A stretch of DNA of 64,000 bases from Burkholderia oklahomensis C6786 (GCF_000959365.1 NZ_CP009556.1:2046001-2110000), one strand, 5' to 3'. Counted from the first letter of the stretch, positions 27,500 through 36,908 are shown. Numbers and translations: made by a program. The notes: generated by a model from the sequence alone, not told the origin.

Positions 27500-30280
27500 T
27501 CAGCCCGCGACCAGCTTCAACCCGGCCGGCAGCGATTCCCCGAATGCGCGCCCGGTATCCGCGTTGTCCAGCGTCACGACCTCGCGCACCATCTGACTCC
27601 ACGCAGCCGGCGCATTCACGGACGCGAGCCGGCGCACGACCTTGTCGCGTACGTCGAGCGCCAGGTCGTTCGACCGGTCGCCCGTCATGCGCGCGATCTG
27701 CACCGCGGCAAATGCGGCCGGCTCGACCTTCTTCCAGTCGACCGCGAGGATCGCGTCCAGCCAGCGGCTCGCCACGTCGGGCGGCACGACGCCGTGCGCA
27801 CTGCCGTACAGCGGCCGCCGCGCGCCGATGCGCCCGATCGCCCACCAGCACTGGTGATTCTCCGCCGGCCGCCGCAGCCGGGCGAGCAACCGCTCCCCGA
27901 GCTCGATCTTGCGATCGACGGCGACGCGCTCCAGCGATGCCGCGACGCGAACCATGTCCATGTCGCCGATCTTCGCGGGATCGAACGGCAGCTTCGGCCG
28001 CTTCGCGCCGGCGGCCTCCTGCAGCCACGCCATCGCGTCGAGCGCCTGCAACTGCGCGTCCTCGTCGAGCCCGCCCGCCGCGCGACGCCACAGCGTCCAC
28101 CATTCCGACCAGACTTGCCCTTCGTTCACGTACTGAATGCCGTCGTCGAACAGCGTCCAGAGCTGCGCGACGCGCCAATCGTCGAGCGGGTAGCCGAACC
28201 CCGGCCGCACGCAATAGCCGGCGAGGTTCAGCCAGACGCGCTCATGATCCGCCGAGCGCCGTCGCCGGCCGACACGCTCCCACAGCGCGCCGAACAGTTC
28301 GCGCAGGAGGGCGATGTCCCAGTTCTCGCGCGGGCCGAGCAGTTGCTCGAGCTGCGCGCGCAGACGCCGGACCTCCTTCGGATCGACGTTCGCGAGGCGC
28401 GCGCCGAACGAGCGGTCGACCAGTTCGATCGCCTTGTCGAGCGACGGATGACGCGGCGCGTCGGCCGCGCCGTCTTCGGCACGCTCACGCCGTAGCTGGA
28501 ATTCGAGCAGCCACCGTTGCGACGGATCGTCCGTCGCGATGCAGTGCATGTCCAGCGTGCCGACCTCCGTGAGCGACGTCGTCAGCTTGACCAGCCGCTC
28601 GCGCGATCCGCCCGCGTCCTGCTGCTGAACGACGGTCGCCACGGGCGGCAGGCGGACGAAGTCGCCCGCTGCGAGGTCCGCGAGCTCGCCCGGGCGCCAT
28701 GCATCGTCGGCGACGGTCGACGCGAGATGGAAGCGCACCGGATGCCCGAGGCGCAACGCGAACACGCGGTCGTCGAGATGCACCTCGTGACCCTCCGCGG
28801 TGCCGCGCGGCAACACGCACACGCCCCGCGACGCCCCCGCATCGTCGTCGACGACGAGAAAGTAGCTGCGCGGCGAGCCGCCGCCGATTCGCGGCGCCTG
28901 CCCGGCGCGCGCGAGTCCGTATGCGACCGCGCCGCGCGCCACGGCCACGTCCGGATGATCGTTGTGCAAGACGTGCAACGGCTGCCGGCGCCAGTCGCCG
29001 AGCACGCCCGCGAGGCGATCGGCGAGCACCTTCGAGCGGAACACGCCGCCGTTGAGCAGCAGCGTGTCGGGTATCGGCAGCGCCGGACCGGCCGCTTCCG
29101 GCGCGCCGAGCGCGTCGCGCGACTGCGCGGCGAGCCGATGCAGGAACGCCGCGATGTGCCGCGTGACGGCCGGGTCGGCGGCGTAGGGCAGGCCGAACTC
29201 GACGAGCGCGGCCCGCGACTTGCGCGGCAGGTCGTCCGGGCCGCCGGCGGGAAAGAACCCATCGACGACGATCCGCTCGACCTCTTCGCGGCTCAGTTCC
29301 GTCTTGCGCGCGCCGCCGACGAGCCGGGCGCCCGCGCCGAGCAGCGTGACGCCGACCGTGTCGGGCGGGGCCGCATCGAGCAAGCGCTCCTTCGCCGTTC
29401 GGCACCGCTCGACGAGCTGGGACAGGCTCGCCGCCGACAGACGCGCGTCGTCCTGCGTGAGACGCGTTTCGGCGAGGCGCGCGAGCGCGAGATCCATGTT
29501 GTCGCCGCCGAGCATCAGGTGATCGCCGACGCCGATGCGCGTCAACTGCGGCTCGCCGTCCTCGACGTGCACCTTGATCAGCGTGAGGTCGGTCGTCCCG
29601 CCGCCGACGTCGCACACCAGCACGAGCCGCGTTTGCGCGAGCGATTCGCGCAACGTCGCCCGATGATGGAACAGCCAGTCGTAGAACGCGGCCTGCGGCT
29701 CTTCGAGCAGGCGCAGCGCGGGCAGTTGCGCGATCCGCGCGGCTTCGAGCGTGAGCGCGCGCGCGCCGTCGTCGAACGACGCCGGCACGGTGAGCACCAC
29801 GTCCTGATCTTCGAGCCGCGCATCCGGAAAACGGCTGTTCCACGCGGCGCGCACGTGCGCCAGATAGCTGGCGCTCGCGGCCACCGGCGACACCTTGCCG
29901 TCGGCGTCGGCCGCGCCCCACGGCAGGATCGGCGCGAGTCGATCGACCGACGCATGCGACAGCCAGCTTTTCGCGCTCGCCACGAGCCGGCCCGGCACCT
30001 GCGCGCCCAGCGAGCGCGCGAGCGTTCCGATCACGGCGGGCGGCGCGTCGCCGGCGTTGCTGCCTTCGGCGTCGCGCCACGGCAGCCGCAGATCGCCGGG
30101 CGCGAATTCGCCCGGCGCCGGGTGGTAGCGCGCGGACGGCAGCAGCGGCCGCGCGCCGACCTCGCCGGGCGCGACGAGCTGGTCGACGTCGAACACGCGG
30201 ATCGCATCGCCGCCCGTCTCGACGTACGCGACGACGGTATTGCTCGTCCCGAGATCGATGCCGACGATGAACGGTTTCAT
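27500..30280 (-). CDS. Hsp70-family protein with long C-terminal DUF3731-type region
   Basis: 926 residues, half as long again as DnaK. The N-terminal ~550 residues are an Hsp70 ATPase domain: GIDLGTSNTVVAYVE (phosphate 1), LVCDVGGGTTDLTLI (phosphate 2) and a GGVFRS adenosine-type motif. The C-terminal ~350 residues are alpha-helical-looking, rich in Trp and Leu, and fit the DUF3731 region found in this subfamily rather than the DnaK lid. No J-domain partner or nucleotide exchange factor is nearby. It is the last gene of a three-gene minus-strand operon, separated by 3 bases from the preceding Hsp70. A chaperone role for particular clients is likely; the clients are unknown. Confidence 0.85.
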   Translation of the reverse strand: MKPFIVGIDLGTSNTVVAYVETGGDAIRVFDVDQLVAPGEVGARPLLPSARYHPAPGEFAPGDLRLPWRDAEGSNAGDAPPAVIGTLARSLGAQVPGRLVASAKSWLSHASVDRLAPILPWGAADADGKVSPVAASASYLAHVRAAWNSRFPDARLEDQDVVLTVPASFDDGARALTLEAARIAQLPALRLLEEPQAAFYDWLFHHRATLRESLAQTRLVLVCDVGGGTTDLTLIKVHVEDGEPQLTRIGVGDHLMLGGDNMDLALARLAETRLTQDDARLSAASLSQLVERCRTAKERLLDAAPPDTVGVTLLGAGARLVGGARKTELSREEVERIVVDGFFPAGGPDDLPRKSRAALVEFGLPYAADPAVTRHIAAFLHRLAAQSRDALGAPEAAGPALPIPDTLLLNGGVFRSKVLADRLAGVLGDWRRQPLHVLHNDHPDVAVARGAVAYGLARAGQAPRIGGGSPRSYFLVVDDDAGASRGVCVLPRGTAEGHEVHLDDRVFALRLGHPVRFHLASTVADDAWRPGELADLAAGDFVRLPPVATVVQQQDAGGSRERLVKLTTSLTEVGTLDMHCIATDDPSQRWLLEFQLRRERAEDGAADAPRHPSLDKAIELVDRSFGARLANVDPKEVRRLRAQLEQLLGPRENWDIALLRELFGALWERVGRRRRSADHERVWLNLAGYCVRPGFGYPLDDWRVAQLWTLFDDGIQYVNEGQVWSEWWTLWRRAAGGLDEDAQLQALDAMAWLQEAAGAKRPKLPFDPAKIGDMDMVRVAASLERVAVDRKIELGERLLARLRRPAENHQCWWAIGRIGARRPLYGSAHGVVPPDVASRWLDAILAVDWKKVEPAAFAAVQIARMTGDRSNDLALDVRDKVVRRLASVNAPAAWSQMVREVVTLDNADTGRAFGESLPAGLKLVAG

Positions 30281-30283
30281 CGG

Positions 30284-32131
30284 TCAGGCATTCGCGCCGC
30301 CGCGCACGTCGAACTCCACCTTCCAGCGCTCGTTCGCGCCGCTTTGCACCGCTTCGAGTTCCAGCGTGCCGGCCTCCGTCACGCGCGCGTGCAGCTTCAC
30401 CGGCACGATTTCACCGGGCGTGCGTCCCTCGGGCGGCAGCGTGGCCTCGATCTCCTCGAGTTCCTGCAACTCGTCCGGCGACCAGAAGTCGAGCAGCGTG
30501 CCGACCTGGTCCTGGCGGCGCACCGACGAGCCGAAGAAGCGGAAGTGCACCGGCTCGCCGACCACGAGGCCGAATTCCTGCGGCGGCAATGCGGCGTCCG
30601 TGCCTTCCTCCATGCCGAACGGCGCGACGCACAGCGCCTGGATCGGCGGCTCGAGGCCCGGCACGGCCGGCATCGCCGACTCGATCGCGATGTAATACGC
30701 GCGGGCCGTGCCGCCGCGAATGCGCACGCCCTTGCCGCGCTTCACGTAGCCGTAATACGCGGCGCCGCGGGCCACCGCGAGGTCGAGATCGGCGCCGCCC
30801 AACAGACGGGCGGGCGCCGCGCCGTCGGCGGCGAGCCAGCCGTTCAGCGTGCCGAGAATGCGCTCGACGAGCAGCGGCGACTTGAACACGCCGCCGTTGA
30901 ACAGCACCGCGGTCGGATGCAGGAAGCTCGCCGCGTCGTCTTGCGCGCGCTGCAGGCCGTCGAGCTCCGCGAGCGCGGCGACCTGCCGGCCGAGGAACGC
31001 CGCGAGATGCCGCGTGATGCCGGCGTCCTGCGCATAGGGCAGGCCGAGCTGCGTCAGGCCGGCGCGCGTGCGGCTCACGGGCCGCGCCGACGCGTCGACT
31101 TGCGGGAAGAAGCCTTCGAGGATCGTCTGCGTCAGTTCGGCGCGAGTCAGCTCGGTTCGGACCGAGCCGCCGATCAGCTTCGAGCCGCGGCTCGGCACGA
31201 CGAGCGGCACCGCGTCCGTCGCCGGATCGCTCAAGAGCGTTTCCTTCGCGCTGCGGCACGCGTAGGTGAGGGCGCGCAACTGCCACGGATCCGCCTGCGT
31301 GCCCTGCGCGGCGAGCTTGCGCGCGACGACGTGGGCGAGCGCCAGGTCCATGTTGTCGCCGCCGAGCAGGATGTGCTCGCCGACCGCGACGCGATGCAGC
31401 TCGAGGTTGCCGTCGCGTTCGACGACCGCGATCAGCGACAGGTCGGTCGTCCCGCCGCCGACGTCGACGACCAGGATGATGTCGCCGACCTTCACTTCCT
31501 TGCGCCACGCGCCGCTGCTTTTCTCGATCCAGCTATAGAGCGCCGCCTGCGGCTCCTCGAGCAGCGTCATGCGCGCGTAGCCCGCCGCCTGCGCGGCCTC
31601 GGCGGTCAGTTCGCGCGCGGCCGGATCGAACGAAGCGGGAATCGTGACGGTGATGTCCTGCTGATCGAACGGCGCGTCGGGATGCGCGTGGTTCCATGCT
31701 TCGCGCAGGTGGGTCAGATAGCGCACCGCGCTTTCGAGCGGCGACACGCGCGCGACTTCCGGCGGCGCGTCGCTCGGCAGGATGGCGGCGCGACGGTCCA
31801 CGCCCGGATGGCACAGCCAGCTCTTCGCGCTCGACACCAGACGAATCGGCGTGCCCGCGCCGCGGCTGCGCGCCAGTTCGCCGACCGCGAAATCGCGCTC
31901 GGCCGCCCACGGCAATGCGAGATCGCCCGGCGCGAGCTCGTTCGGGTGCGGCAGGTAGAGAAAGGACGGCAGCAGATCGGGCGATTCGATCGCGCCCGGC
32001 GCGGTGAGCTGCGCGACCGGCAGCACGCCGAGGTTCGTTTTCTCGCCGTCGCTGGCCGCGAGATCCACGTACGACAGCGCGCAATGCGTGGTGCCCAGAT
32101 CGATGCCGATCGAATAGCGCGGCTCGCTCAT
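30284..32131 (-). CDS. Hsp70-family protein (short DnaK-like ATPase)
   Basis: 615 residues. Hsp70 motifs are intact: GIDLGTTHCALSYVD at the N-terminus, VVDVGGGTTDLSLIA near residue 215, LLEEPQAALYSW as the connect motif and LFNGGVFKSP later. The region after the ATPase domain is short and beta-rich; no DnaK-type helical lid or EEVD-like tail is seen. Its ATG overlaps the stop of the DUF2760 gene by 4 nt (32128-32131), and the second Hsp70 follows 3 bases after its stop, so the three are almost certainly co-translated. The second Hsp70 shares the same opening pattern (PSARYHPAPGEF against PSFLYLPHPNEL), which suggests an old gene duplication. Confidence 0.9.
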   Translation of the reverse strand: MSEPRYSIGIDLGTTHCALSYVDLAASDGEKTNLGVLPVAQLTAPGAIESPDLLPSFLYLPHPNELAPGDLALPWAAERDFAVGELARSRGAGTPIRLVSSAKSWLCHPGVDRRAAILPSDAPPEVARVSPLESAVRYLTHLREAWNHAHPDAPFDQQDITVTIPASFDPAARELTAEAAQAAGYARMTLLEEPQAALYSWIEKSSGAWRKEVKVGDIILVVDVGGGTTDLSLIAVVERDGNLELHRVAVGEHILLGGDNMDLALAHVVARKLAAQGTQADPWQLRALTYACRSAKETLLSDPATDAVPLVVPSRGSKLIGGSVRTELTRAELTQTILEGFFPQVDASARPVSRTRAGLTQLGLPYAQDAGITRHLAAFLGRQVAALAELDGLQRAQDDAASFLHPTAVLFNGGVFKSPLLVERILGTLNGWLAADGAAPARLLGGADLDLAVARGAAYYGYVKRGKGVRIRGGTARAYYIAIESAMPAVPGLEPPIQALCVAPFGMEEGTDAALPPQEFGLVVGEPVHFRFFGSSVRRQDQVGTLLDFWSPDELQELEEIEATLPPEGRTPGEIVPVKLHARVTEAGTLELEAVQSGANERWKVEFDVRGGANA

Positions 32132-32703
32132 AGCTCCACCTCGGCCGGCGCGACGATCGTCGCGTCGTGCCCCTTGTTCAGCTTCGGCAGCCGCACCGCG
32201 TCGACGCGCCAGCCCCGATGGCTGATGCTGCCGTTGAACGGCGGCTTGCCGACGACGTTGCCCGTGAGACGGATCGCGGTGGCGTCGAAGCCGTCGCCGA
32301 TCGTCACGCGGGTGCCTTCGGCCTCGTCGCGCACCGGGCGGATCGTGAAATGCTCGCGCAGCGTCGCGCGACAGCCGTCATGCACGAGACGCGCGGCGGC
32401 GCCGATGTCCGCATCGGAGTAGCCGGCGATGTCCTCCTCGACGAAGTCGATCAGGCGCGCGTCGCGCTGGAGCAGCCCGAGCAGCTGAAGCGCCGCGTCC
32501 GGGCTCGCTTCCTTGATGATTTCGGGCGCGGGCGCCGCGGCGGGTTGGGGCGGCGCGACGGGGGCCGCGGCCGGCGCCGGTGGGGCATCGACTTCACGCA
32601 GCCGGCGTGCGCGGCTCGCGAGCTCGCGGTCGCCGAGCACGGAGAAGAATAGGCCGAAGGCAAGCGAAAGCCTGCCGGCGAATGAAATGTTCGGTTCGGT
32701 CAT
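32128..32703 (-). CDS. DUF2760 family protein
   Basis: 191 residues from the ATG at 32703, chosen over an upstream in-frame ATG (32769) because GGAG lies just before it and the conserved sequence MTEPNISFAGRLSLAFG begins there. The first ~30 residues are hydrophobic enough to be a membrane-associated segment. A Pro/Ala-rich linker (about residues 40-65) precedes a compact C-terminal domain beginning ASPDAALQLLGLLQRDARLIDF. I recognise this as DUF2760, a family of unknown function. It is the first gene of the operon with the two Hsp70 proteins, so it may be their membrane tether or client adaptor. That role is inference. Confidence 0.75.
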   Translation of the reverse strand: MTEPNISFAGRLSLAFGLFFSVLGDRELASRARRLREVDAPPAPAAAPVAPPQPAAAPAPEIIKEASPDAALQLLGLLQRDARLIDFVEEDIAGYSDADIGAAARLVHDGCRATLREHFTIRPVRDEAEGTRVTIGDGFDATAIRLTGNVVGKPPFNGSISHRGWRVDAVRLPKLNKGHDATIVAPAEVEL

Positions 32704-33119
32704 GGGGAAAAGCTCCAATGGGCCCGCCTGAACGGCGAGCTGTCCTGCCGGACGCAGGACGAGCCGCATGCGGGCGTCGAAGGTCCTGTTCAGGCATCAC
32801 GTATCTGAGCCCGACGGGCGCAAAACCCGTATTTTGCCTTGATCTGATCCGGAGCCGGTCAACGTACGCGTGCGAGCGGTCGTTTTTTGCGAATTTTGTC
32901 GGCCGATCGCGCGTCGGAGGCCATGCGGCGCAATGGTCGGGCACGCGGTGTGCGTGCGCGGGCGGATCGTTGACCGGAGCGCGGCGCCATACTGCGCGGG
33001 CGGCGGGCGACGCGCGCGCCGTCCGCCAGTGATTGGCGCGACGCGTCCGCAAACGCCTGAAGACCGTTGCGGCGGCCGAACGCTTCACCGGCGCGCCGCT
33101 TTCGCGCCCGGCTTGCGGC
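32704..33119. other. Intergenic region upstream of the DUF2760-Hsp70 operon
   Basis: About 415 bases between two minus-strand genes. It should hold the promoter of the DUF2760-Hsp70 operon. No heat-shock-type promoter, terminator or small gene could be identified with confidence. Confidence 0.4.
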
Positions 33120-33893
33120 TCAGGCGACCAGTTCCACCGATAGGCCGCCGAGTTGGCCGAATCGCACCGTCAGCCCTTGGCCAAGCGGCACGTCGATCGC
33201 GACGGCATACGATCCGGTCGTCACGATCTGGCCCGCCCGAACGGATTCGCCGCGCGCCGCGAGAAAATTGACGAGCCACCGCAGCGGCTTGAACGGATGT
33301 CCGTCCGGATGGCGGCCATCGATCGACCGGGTCAGCCCGCCTCGAAACTCGAGCGCAATGGCGTCGAGCGCGGCGTGCAGGCCGTCGGACACGACCGGCC
33401 CGACACACAAGCCCTGGTTGAACTGCCCGTCCGCGAGCAATTCAAACACGGTCGCGCGCGCCGGATCCGCATAGCGGCAGCCGAGCACTTCGATCGCAAG
33501 ACGCGTCTCGCGGATCGCGCCGCGCACTTCGTCTTCGCTGTATGGCCGGCCGAGCGGCGGCAAATCCCGGTCGAGCACGAAGGCGATTTCCGGTTCGATC
33601 CGGACGGTCGGCGTACCGGCGACGCCCCGGAACGGTTCGGCCGACGTGTGGGCCATATGGATCGTCGACGACAAGATCGGCGCGACGACGACGCGCCCCG
33701 GCGGCGGCAGCGCGCATTTCCATCCGCCGACCGACTCGCCCAGCAATTCGACGACGCGTTTTTGGATCGCGAGGGCCGTCTCGATGTCGTCGGGCCGGCA
33801 GGCGTCCGGCAGAAGCGCGCCGGCGACGCCGGCGCGACGGGCCGCAACCAGATGCCGCGCGGCGCCATCCACGCGTTCGAAAGTGTTTGTCAT
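33120..33893 (-). CDS. 2-keto-4-pentenoate hydratase / FAH-superfamily protein
   Basis: 257 residues, the usual length of MhpD/DmpE-type hydratases. IQKRVVELLGESVGGWKCAL, VRIEPEIAFVLDRDLPP (the ExE metal-binding acids) and AIEVLGCRYADP are characteristic of the family, and GQIVTTGS near the C-terminus matches the conserved G-x-x-x-x-T-G element. Members hydrate 2-hydroxypenta-2,4-dienoate in aromatic meta-cleavage, or act on related enolic acids such as 2-oxo-hepta-4-ene-1,7-dioate. No other catabolic gene is adjacent, so the substrate is undetermined. It is a single gene on the minus strand. Confidence 0.85.
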   Translation of the reverse strand: MTNTFERVDGAARHLVAARRAGVAGALLPDACRPDDIETALAIQKRVVELLGESVGGWKCALPPPGRVVVAPILSSTIHMAHTSAEPFRGVAGTPTVRIEPEIAFVLDRDLPPLGRPYSEDEVRGAIRETRLAIEVLGCRYADPARATVFELLADGQFNQGLCVGPVVSDGLHAALDAIALEFRGGLTRSIDGRHPDGHPFKPLRWLVNFLAARGESVRAGQIVTTGSYAVAIDVPLGQGLTVRFGQLGGLSVELVA

Positions 33894-34418
33894 GTCGTTG
33901 TCGTATCGTTTTGTGGAATGGAAGGGCGGCCTGCGGACGCGCGCACGAATGGACGCAAAGGACGCGATAATAGCGTTTTCATCGTGATTTCATCACGCGG
34001 CGACCGCGCGGCGTCGACGATCCGCGCGTCGAGCGGCGTGGCGGGCGATGCGGCACGCGCGGCGCACCGAGCATCTCGCATGCCTGCTAATGTATCGCCG
34101 TATGGCCGCGCGATCCTCGGGCGTGCAGTCCGCAGCCGTCAGGCCGCGCGATGCACGGGCGACGGCGGCGAGGCACGGCAGCGCTTGCTGCGGTTCTTCG
34201 CTATGCTGTTTTTGGTTTGGGTGCGGAAAGTCGGATGATGACGGCGATATGCGGTGTGAGCATTACGCATTCTGGCGGCGGCGTTGCCAGTTCGTCTTCG
34301 GACGATTCTCATCGAAGGCGGTCGCCAACGTCGATACAGACGCTCGCCAATAGGGTTACGAGAACGCCGCGCCGTCGACTGCTACAATCTCGGCTTATTT
34401 TTCAGTGGGCTGGAAGTT
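33894..34418. other. Divergent intergenic region between hydratase and ProQ genes
   Basis: About 525 bases without a credible gene; the short frames here have no recognisable domain. It should contain the promoters of the minus-strand hydratase and of the plus-strand ProQ gene. GC falls towards 34200-34418, at the edge of the mobile island. Confidence 0.4.
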
Positions 34419-34886
34419 ATGGGCTTTGAGCAACTTGCGTCGTTGCGCGATCAACTTGCGAGAGACGCCGAACGGGAACGGGCGGCGAAGAAACCGCGGA
34501 AGCGGGATGCCAAGCAGGCGACTTCGCCGAGCTCGACGGATCCGGTGCTGTTGACGATCGCGAAACTCCAGAAGCGGTTTCCCGTGGCTTTCCCGAGAAA
34601 TCCGGCGCCCAAGGTGCCGCTCAAGGTCGGCATTCTCGAGGACTTGATCAATCGTGCGCAAGAGCTCGGCTCGAACGAGGCGGAGTTGCGGGACGCGATG
34701 AAGACCTGGTGCCGCGGCAACCGTTACTGGACGTGCCTCGTCGACGGCGCCGTACGCATCGATTTGACGGGCGGCGAAGCGGGGCGGGTATCGCCGGCCG
34801 ATGCGAAGCGCGCGCGAATGCTGAAGGCGCGTCGCCCGGCAAAGGCGCCGTCACAATCGGCAAAGTCCGAGCAGGCTCCGCAATAG
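34419..34886 (+). CDS. proQ: ProQ/FinO-family RNA chaperone
   Basis: 155 residues from the ATG at 34419; an upstream in-frame ATG at 34284 would add 45 residues of no family character. After a charged N-terminal linker (residues ~15-45, rich in Lys, Arg and Glu) comes the FinO domain: LTIAKLQKRFPVAFPR, PLKVGILEDLI, LRDAMKTWCRGNRYWTCLVDGAVRIDLTGGEAGRVSPADAKRA. A basic, Ala/Lys-rich tail follows. ProQ/FinO proteins bind structured 3' ends of sRNAs and mRNAs. It sits 59 bases upstream of an H-NS-like gene and next to IS remnants, so it may be an acquired or plasmid-derived copy rather than the main chromosomal ProQ. Confidence 0.85.
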   Translation: MGFEQLASLRDQLARDAERERAAKKPRKRDAKQATSPSSTDPVLLTIAKLQKRFPVAFPRNPAPKVPLKVGILEDLINRAQELGSNEAELRDAMKTWCRGNRYWTCLVDGAVRIDLTGGEAGRVSPADAKRARMLKARRPAKAPSQSAKSEQAPQ

Positions 34887-34945
34887 GACAGAAATCCGCA
34901 TGCCCGTCGGAGCGCGGGCAGCGTATCGATAAAGACACACATCAC

Positions 34946-35275
34946 GTGACAACCAGCAAAATTCACTCGCTGCAGAAGCAGCTCGGCCACGTCAACTTGC
35001 TTCTAGAGGAAGCCAGGAAGAAAGAGAAGGCGGAGGTGCTGGCCGCCATTCGGGAACAGGTGAAGGAATACGGCATCACGGAGCTGGAGCTGCTGAGGGC
35101 CGCGGGCTTTGTGAAGGACAAGCCGAAGAAGCTGCCGGCCAAGTACTACGACCCGTCATCGGGCAAATCGTGGACGGGCCGCGGCGCCTGCCCGAAATGG
35201 CTGGAGGGCAAGAACCTGGACGATTATCTGATCCGGTCCGCGCCGGAGCCTTGGTGGCCGGGGGAGAGCGCGTAG
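34946..35275 (+). CDS. Small H-NS-like nucleoid-associated protein
   Basis: 109 residues from a GTG at 34946 (TTSKIHSLQKQLGHVNLLLEEA); the frame is open upstream, but the preceding sequence does not look like protein. The N-terminal half is a predicted coiled-coil oligomerisation region rich in Glu and Lys. The C-terminal half is the H-NS DNA-binding domain: KLPAKYYDPSSGKSWTGRG, then CPKWLEGKNLDDYLI. In most Burkholderia H-NS-like proteins the AT-hook-like core reads GRGR followed by Pro; here it reads GRGAC-Pro, so one basic residue is lost. It probably silences AT-rich acquired DNA. No Shine-Dalgarno is evident. Confidence 0.85.
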   Translation: MTTSKIHSLQKQLGHVNLLLEEARKKEKAEVLAAIREQVKEYGITELELLRAAGFVKDKPKKLPAKYYDPSSGKSWTGRGACPKWLEGKNLDDYLIRSAPEPWWPGESA

Positions 35276-35502
35276 ACGGGCGCGGCGGGACGACGAGACG
35301 TCAGTCGCCGCCGTGGGCCACGGTACTGCCGTGAAAATCCTCGCGTTATCGACAAGCCACGGGCTTGCCGCCCCGGAATGCCGTCGGTTCGACGGCGTGC
35401 GGCGGTACGCGTGCGCACGTTCGTGCGATAGTGTGAGGCTCGGTGGCGACCGACAAGGCCTCCGAAATTCTGCACTGGTTTTGTTCGCTGACGTGACGAT
35501 CG

Positions 35503-35884
35503 ATGTCCGGTCGCTTGCTTCGATCGTTCACGAAAGCGCGGGCCCTGCGTGCGCGAGCGTCGCGACGGCCTGTCGCTGTATCTGGACGATCCAGATGTCG
35601 AGATCGATACGAGTTCATTGGAGCGCGCGTTGCGTGCCATTCCGATGGGCAGGAAGAACTGGATGTTCTACTGGACCGAGCTCGGCGCCAAGCAGATCGG
35701 CATCGCGCAAAGCCTGTTGGTGACGTGCAAACTGCACGATATCGATCCCTACGATTATCTGGTCGACATGCTGCAGCGCGTGCGCCAGCATCCGGCTTCG
35801 CGCGTGCATGAACTCACGCCGCGCATCTGGAAACAAGGCTTCGCCGACAATCCGCTGCGCTCGCCTCTGTATCAGATCGCCTGA
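35503..35884 (+). pseudogene. IS66-family transposase, C-terminal remnant with frameshift
   Basis: The frame from 35549 gives 111 residues that match the C-terminal end of IS66 TnpC: LSLYLDDPDVEID, LERALRAIPMGRKNW, CKLHDIDPYDYLVDMLQRV and HPASRVHELTPRIWK. A short preceding piece (SFTKARALR, from about 35520) is in another frame, so a frameshift lies near 35545. The rest of the transposase, the accessory genes tnpA/tnpB and the inverted repeats are missing. It is a non-functional relic that marks past IS activity next to the ProQ and H-NS genes. Confidence 0.8.
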
Positions 35885-35986
35885 GATCGCAAGAACGTCG
35901 GGGAGTGACCGATTACAGACCGCCCGCCACAATGACGGGCGTGTTGGTTTCAATCGTGACGTTCAGCGAAAAGTCGTGCTGGTCAA

Positions 35987-36496
35987 TTATGGCGAAATGT
36001 GCATGTACGGACTCGTCGTTAACGCGCCCGTCATGCTGCAACCGCCAGACAGAGTGATGCTATTCAGACCAATTATGGTTTCGCCATCGGACTCGCGTAT
36101 TTGCGCCGTTACTTTGCTGGGACCGCATTGCCCCCCCACAAACGGCGCGCTAACGTTGACCGACACGTTGTCGAGCGTCAATTGAATTGGGCTATCGACT
36201 TGACCACTCCAGGGCGACGTGACGCTTGCGTTGGCCTTGATGACCTTGCAAAGCGCCGAGCCACTGAAACTTGCACTGGTGATGAGGAGTTTACCGGCGC
36301 CATCGATAGTGCCAGTGAATACGACCGTACATCCAATCGGTATCCCTGCTTTACTGACTGTGGCGGGCCCGCTTGCGGTAAATGGCATCGGCGCTCCTCC
36401 ACTACCAGGAGGACTTATGATCACGGCTTGCGCGACCGAAGCAGAGAGTAGCGCCACGCAGGCCGTGGCGGTTGAGAGCATTCTTTTGAGTTCCAT
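35987..36496 (-). CDS. Secreted protein resembling PraB (alkane-oxidation activator) family
   Basis: 169 residues. A classical signal peptide (MELKRMLSTATACVALLSASVAQA) ends in AQA, predicting export. The mature part is beta-rich and has paired cysteines. FTASGPATVSKAGIPIGCTVVFTGTIDGAG and CKVIKANASVTSPW recall the small secreted PraA/PraB proteins of pseudomonads, which are surface-associated. The match is from memory of the pattern, so the name is tentative; a fimbrial-type or other small secreted protein is possible. GC is clearly lower than in neighbouring chromosomal genes, in line with acquisition. The upstream region is AT-rich and lies between IS remnants. Confidence 0.55.
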   Translation of the reverse strand: MELKRMLSTATACVALLSASVAQAVIISPPGSGGAPMPFTASGPATVSKAGIPIGCTVVFTGTIDGAGKLLITSASFSGSALCKVIKANASVTSPWSGQVDSPIQLTLDNVSVNVSAPFVGGQCGPSKVTAQIRESDGETIIGLNSITLSGGCSMTGALTTSPYMHISP

Positions 36497-36908
36497 AATT
36501 CCTGGTCGTCGATATCGTTCGAGAATTCAGCACCATGCACGACGGATAGTCACATTCATTCTGCCGGCGGTTTGCTGAAGAGATAGTGCGCAAAATGGAG
36601 GGCGATTAGCGAACCAAGGGCGCAGTACGGATTCTGCGTGAATAAATCTAAAATCACGGGGAATTAGCATCGAGCAACTGATTTATAACAAACAAATCAA
36701 ATTATTAATTTAAATATAGAAAATGCACTTCCCTATAGTTTCGCATCTCGAATATTCTCGCAGTAAATGTATCCCTGACCTGAGACGGATTGTGTAGCCA
36801 TTCGACATGTGAGTTCTCTTTTATCCGAGAGGCAGGGGGAACTCGATGAAGATAAAGATGTGCGGTTTTAAGGTTGGGTTTGCTGCGTCTCTTTCCTCGT
36901 TTTGACCG
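36497..36908. other. AT-rich intergenic segment in the mobile island
   Basis: About 410 bases, with a stretch at roughly 36655-36730 that is mostly A and T, very unusual for this genome. It lies upstream of the minus-strand secreted-protein gene and probably carries its promoter. It is a plausible H-NS-silenced region. No gene is seen. Confidence 0.5.

Noticed and set aside
35914..35945. Hairpin GCCCG/CGGGC after the IS66 remnant
   Set aside because: It has no T-tract, so an intrinsic terminator is not supported.
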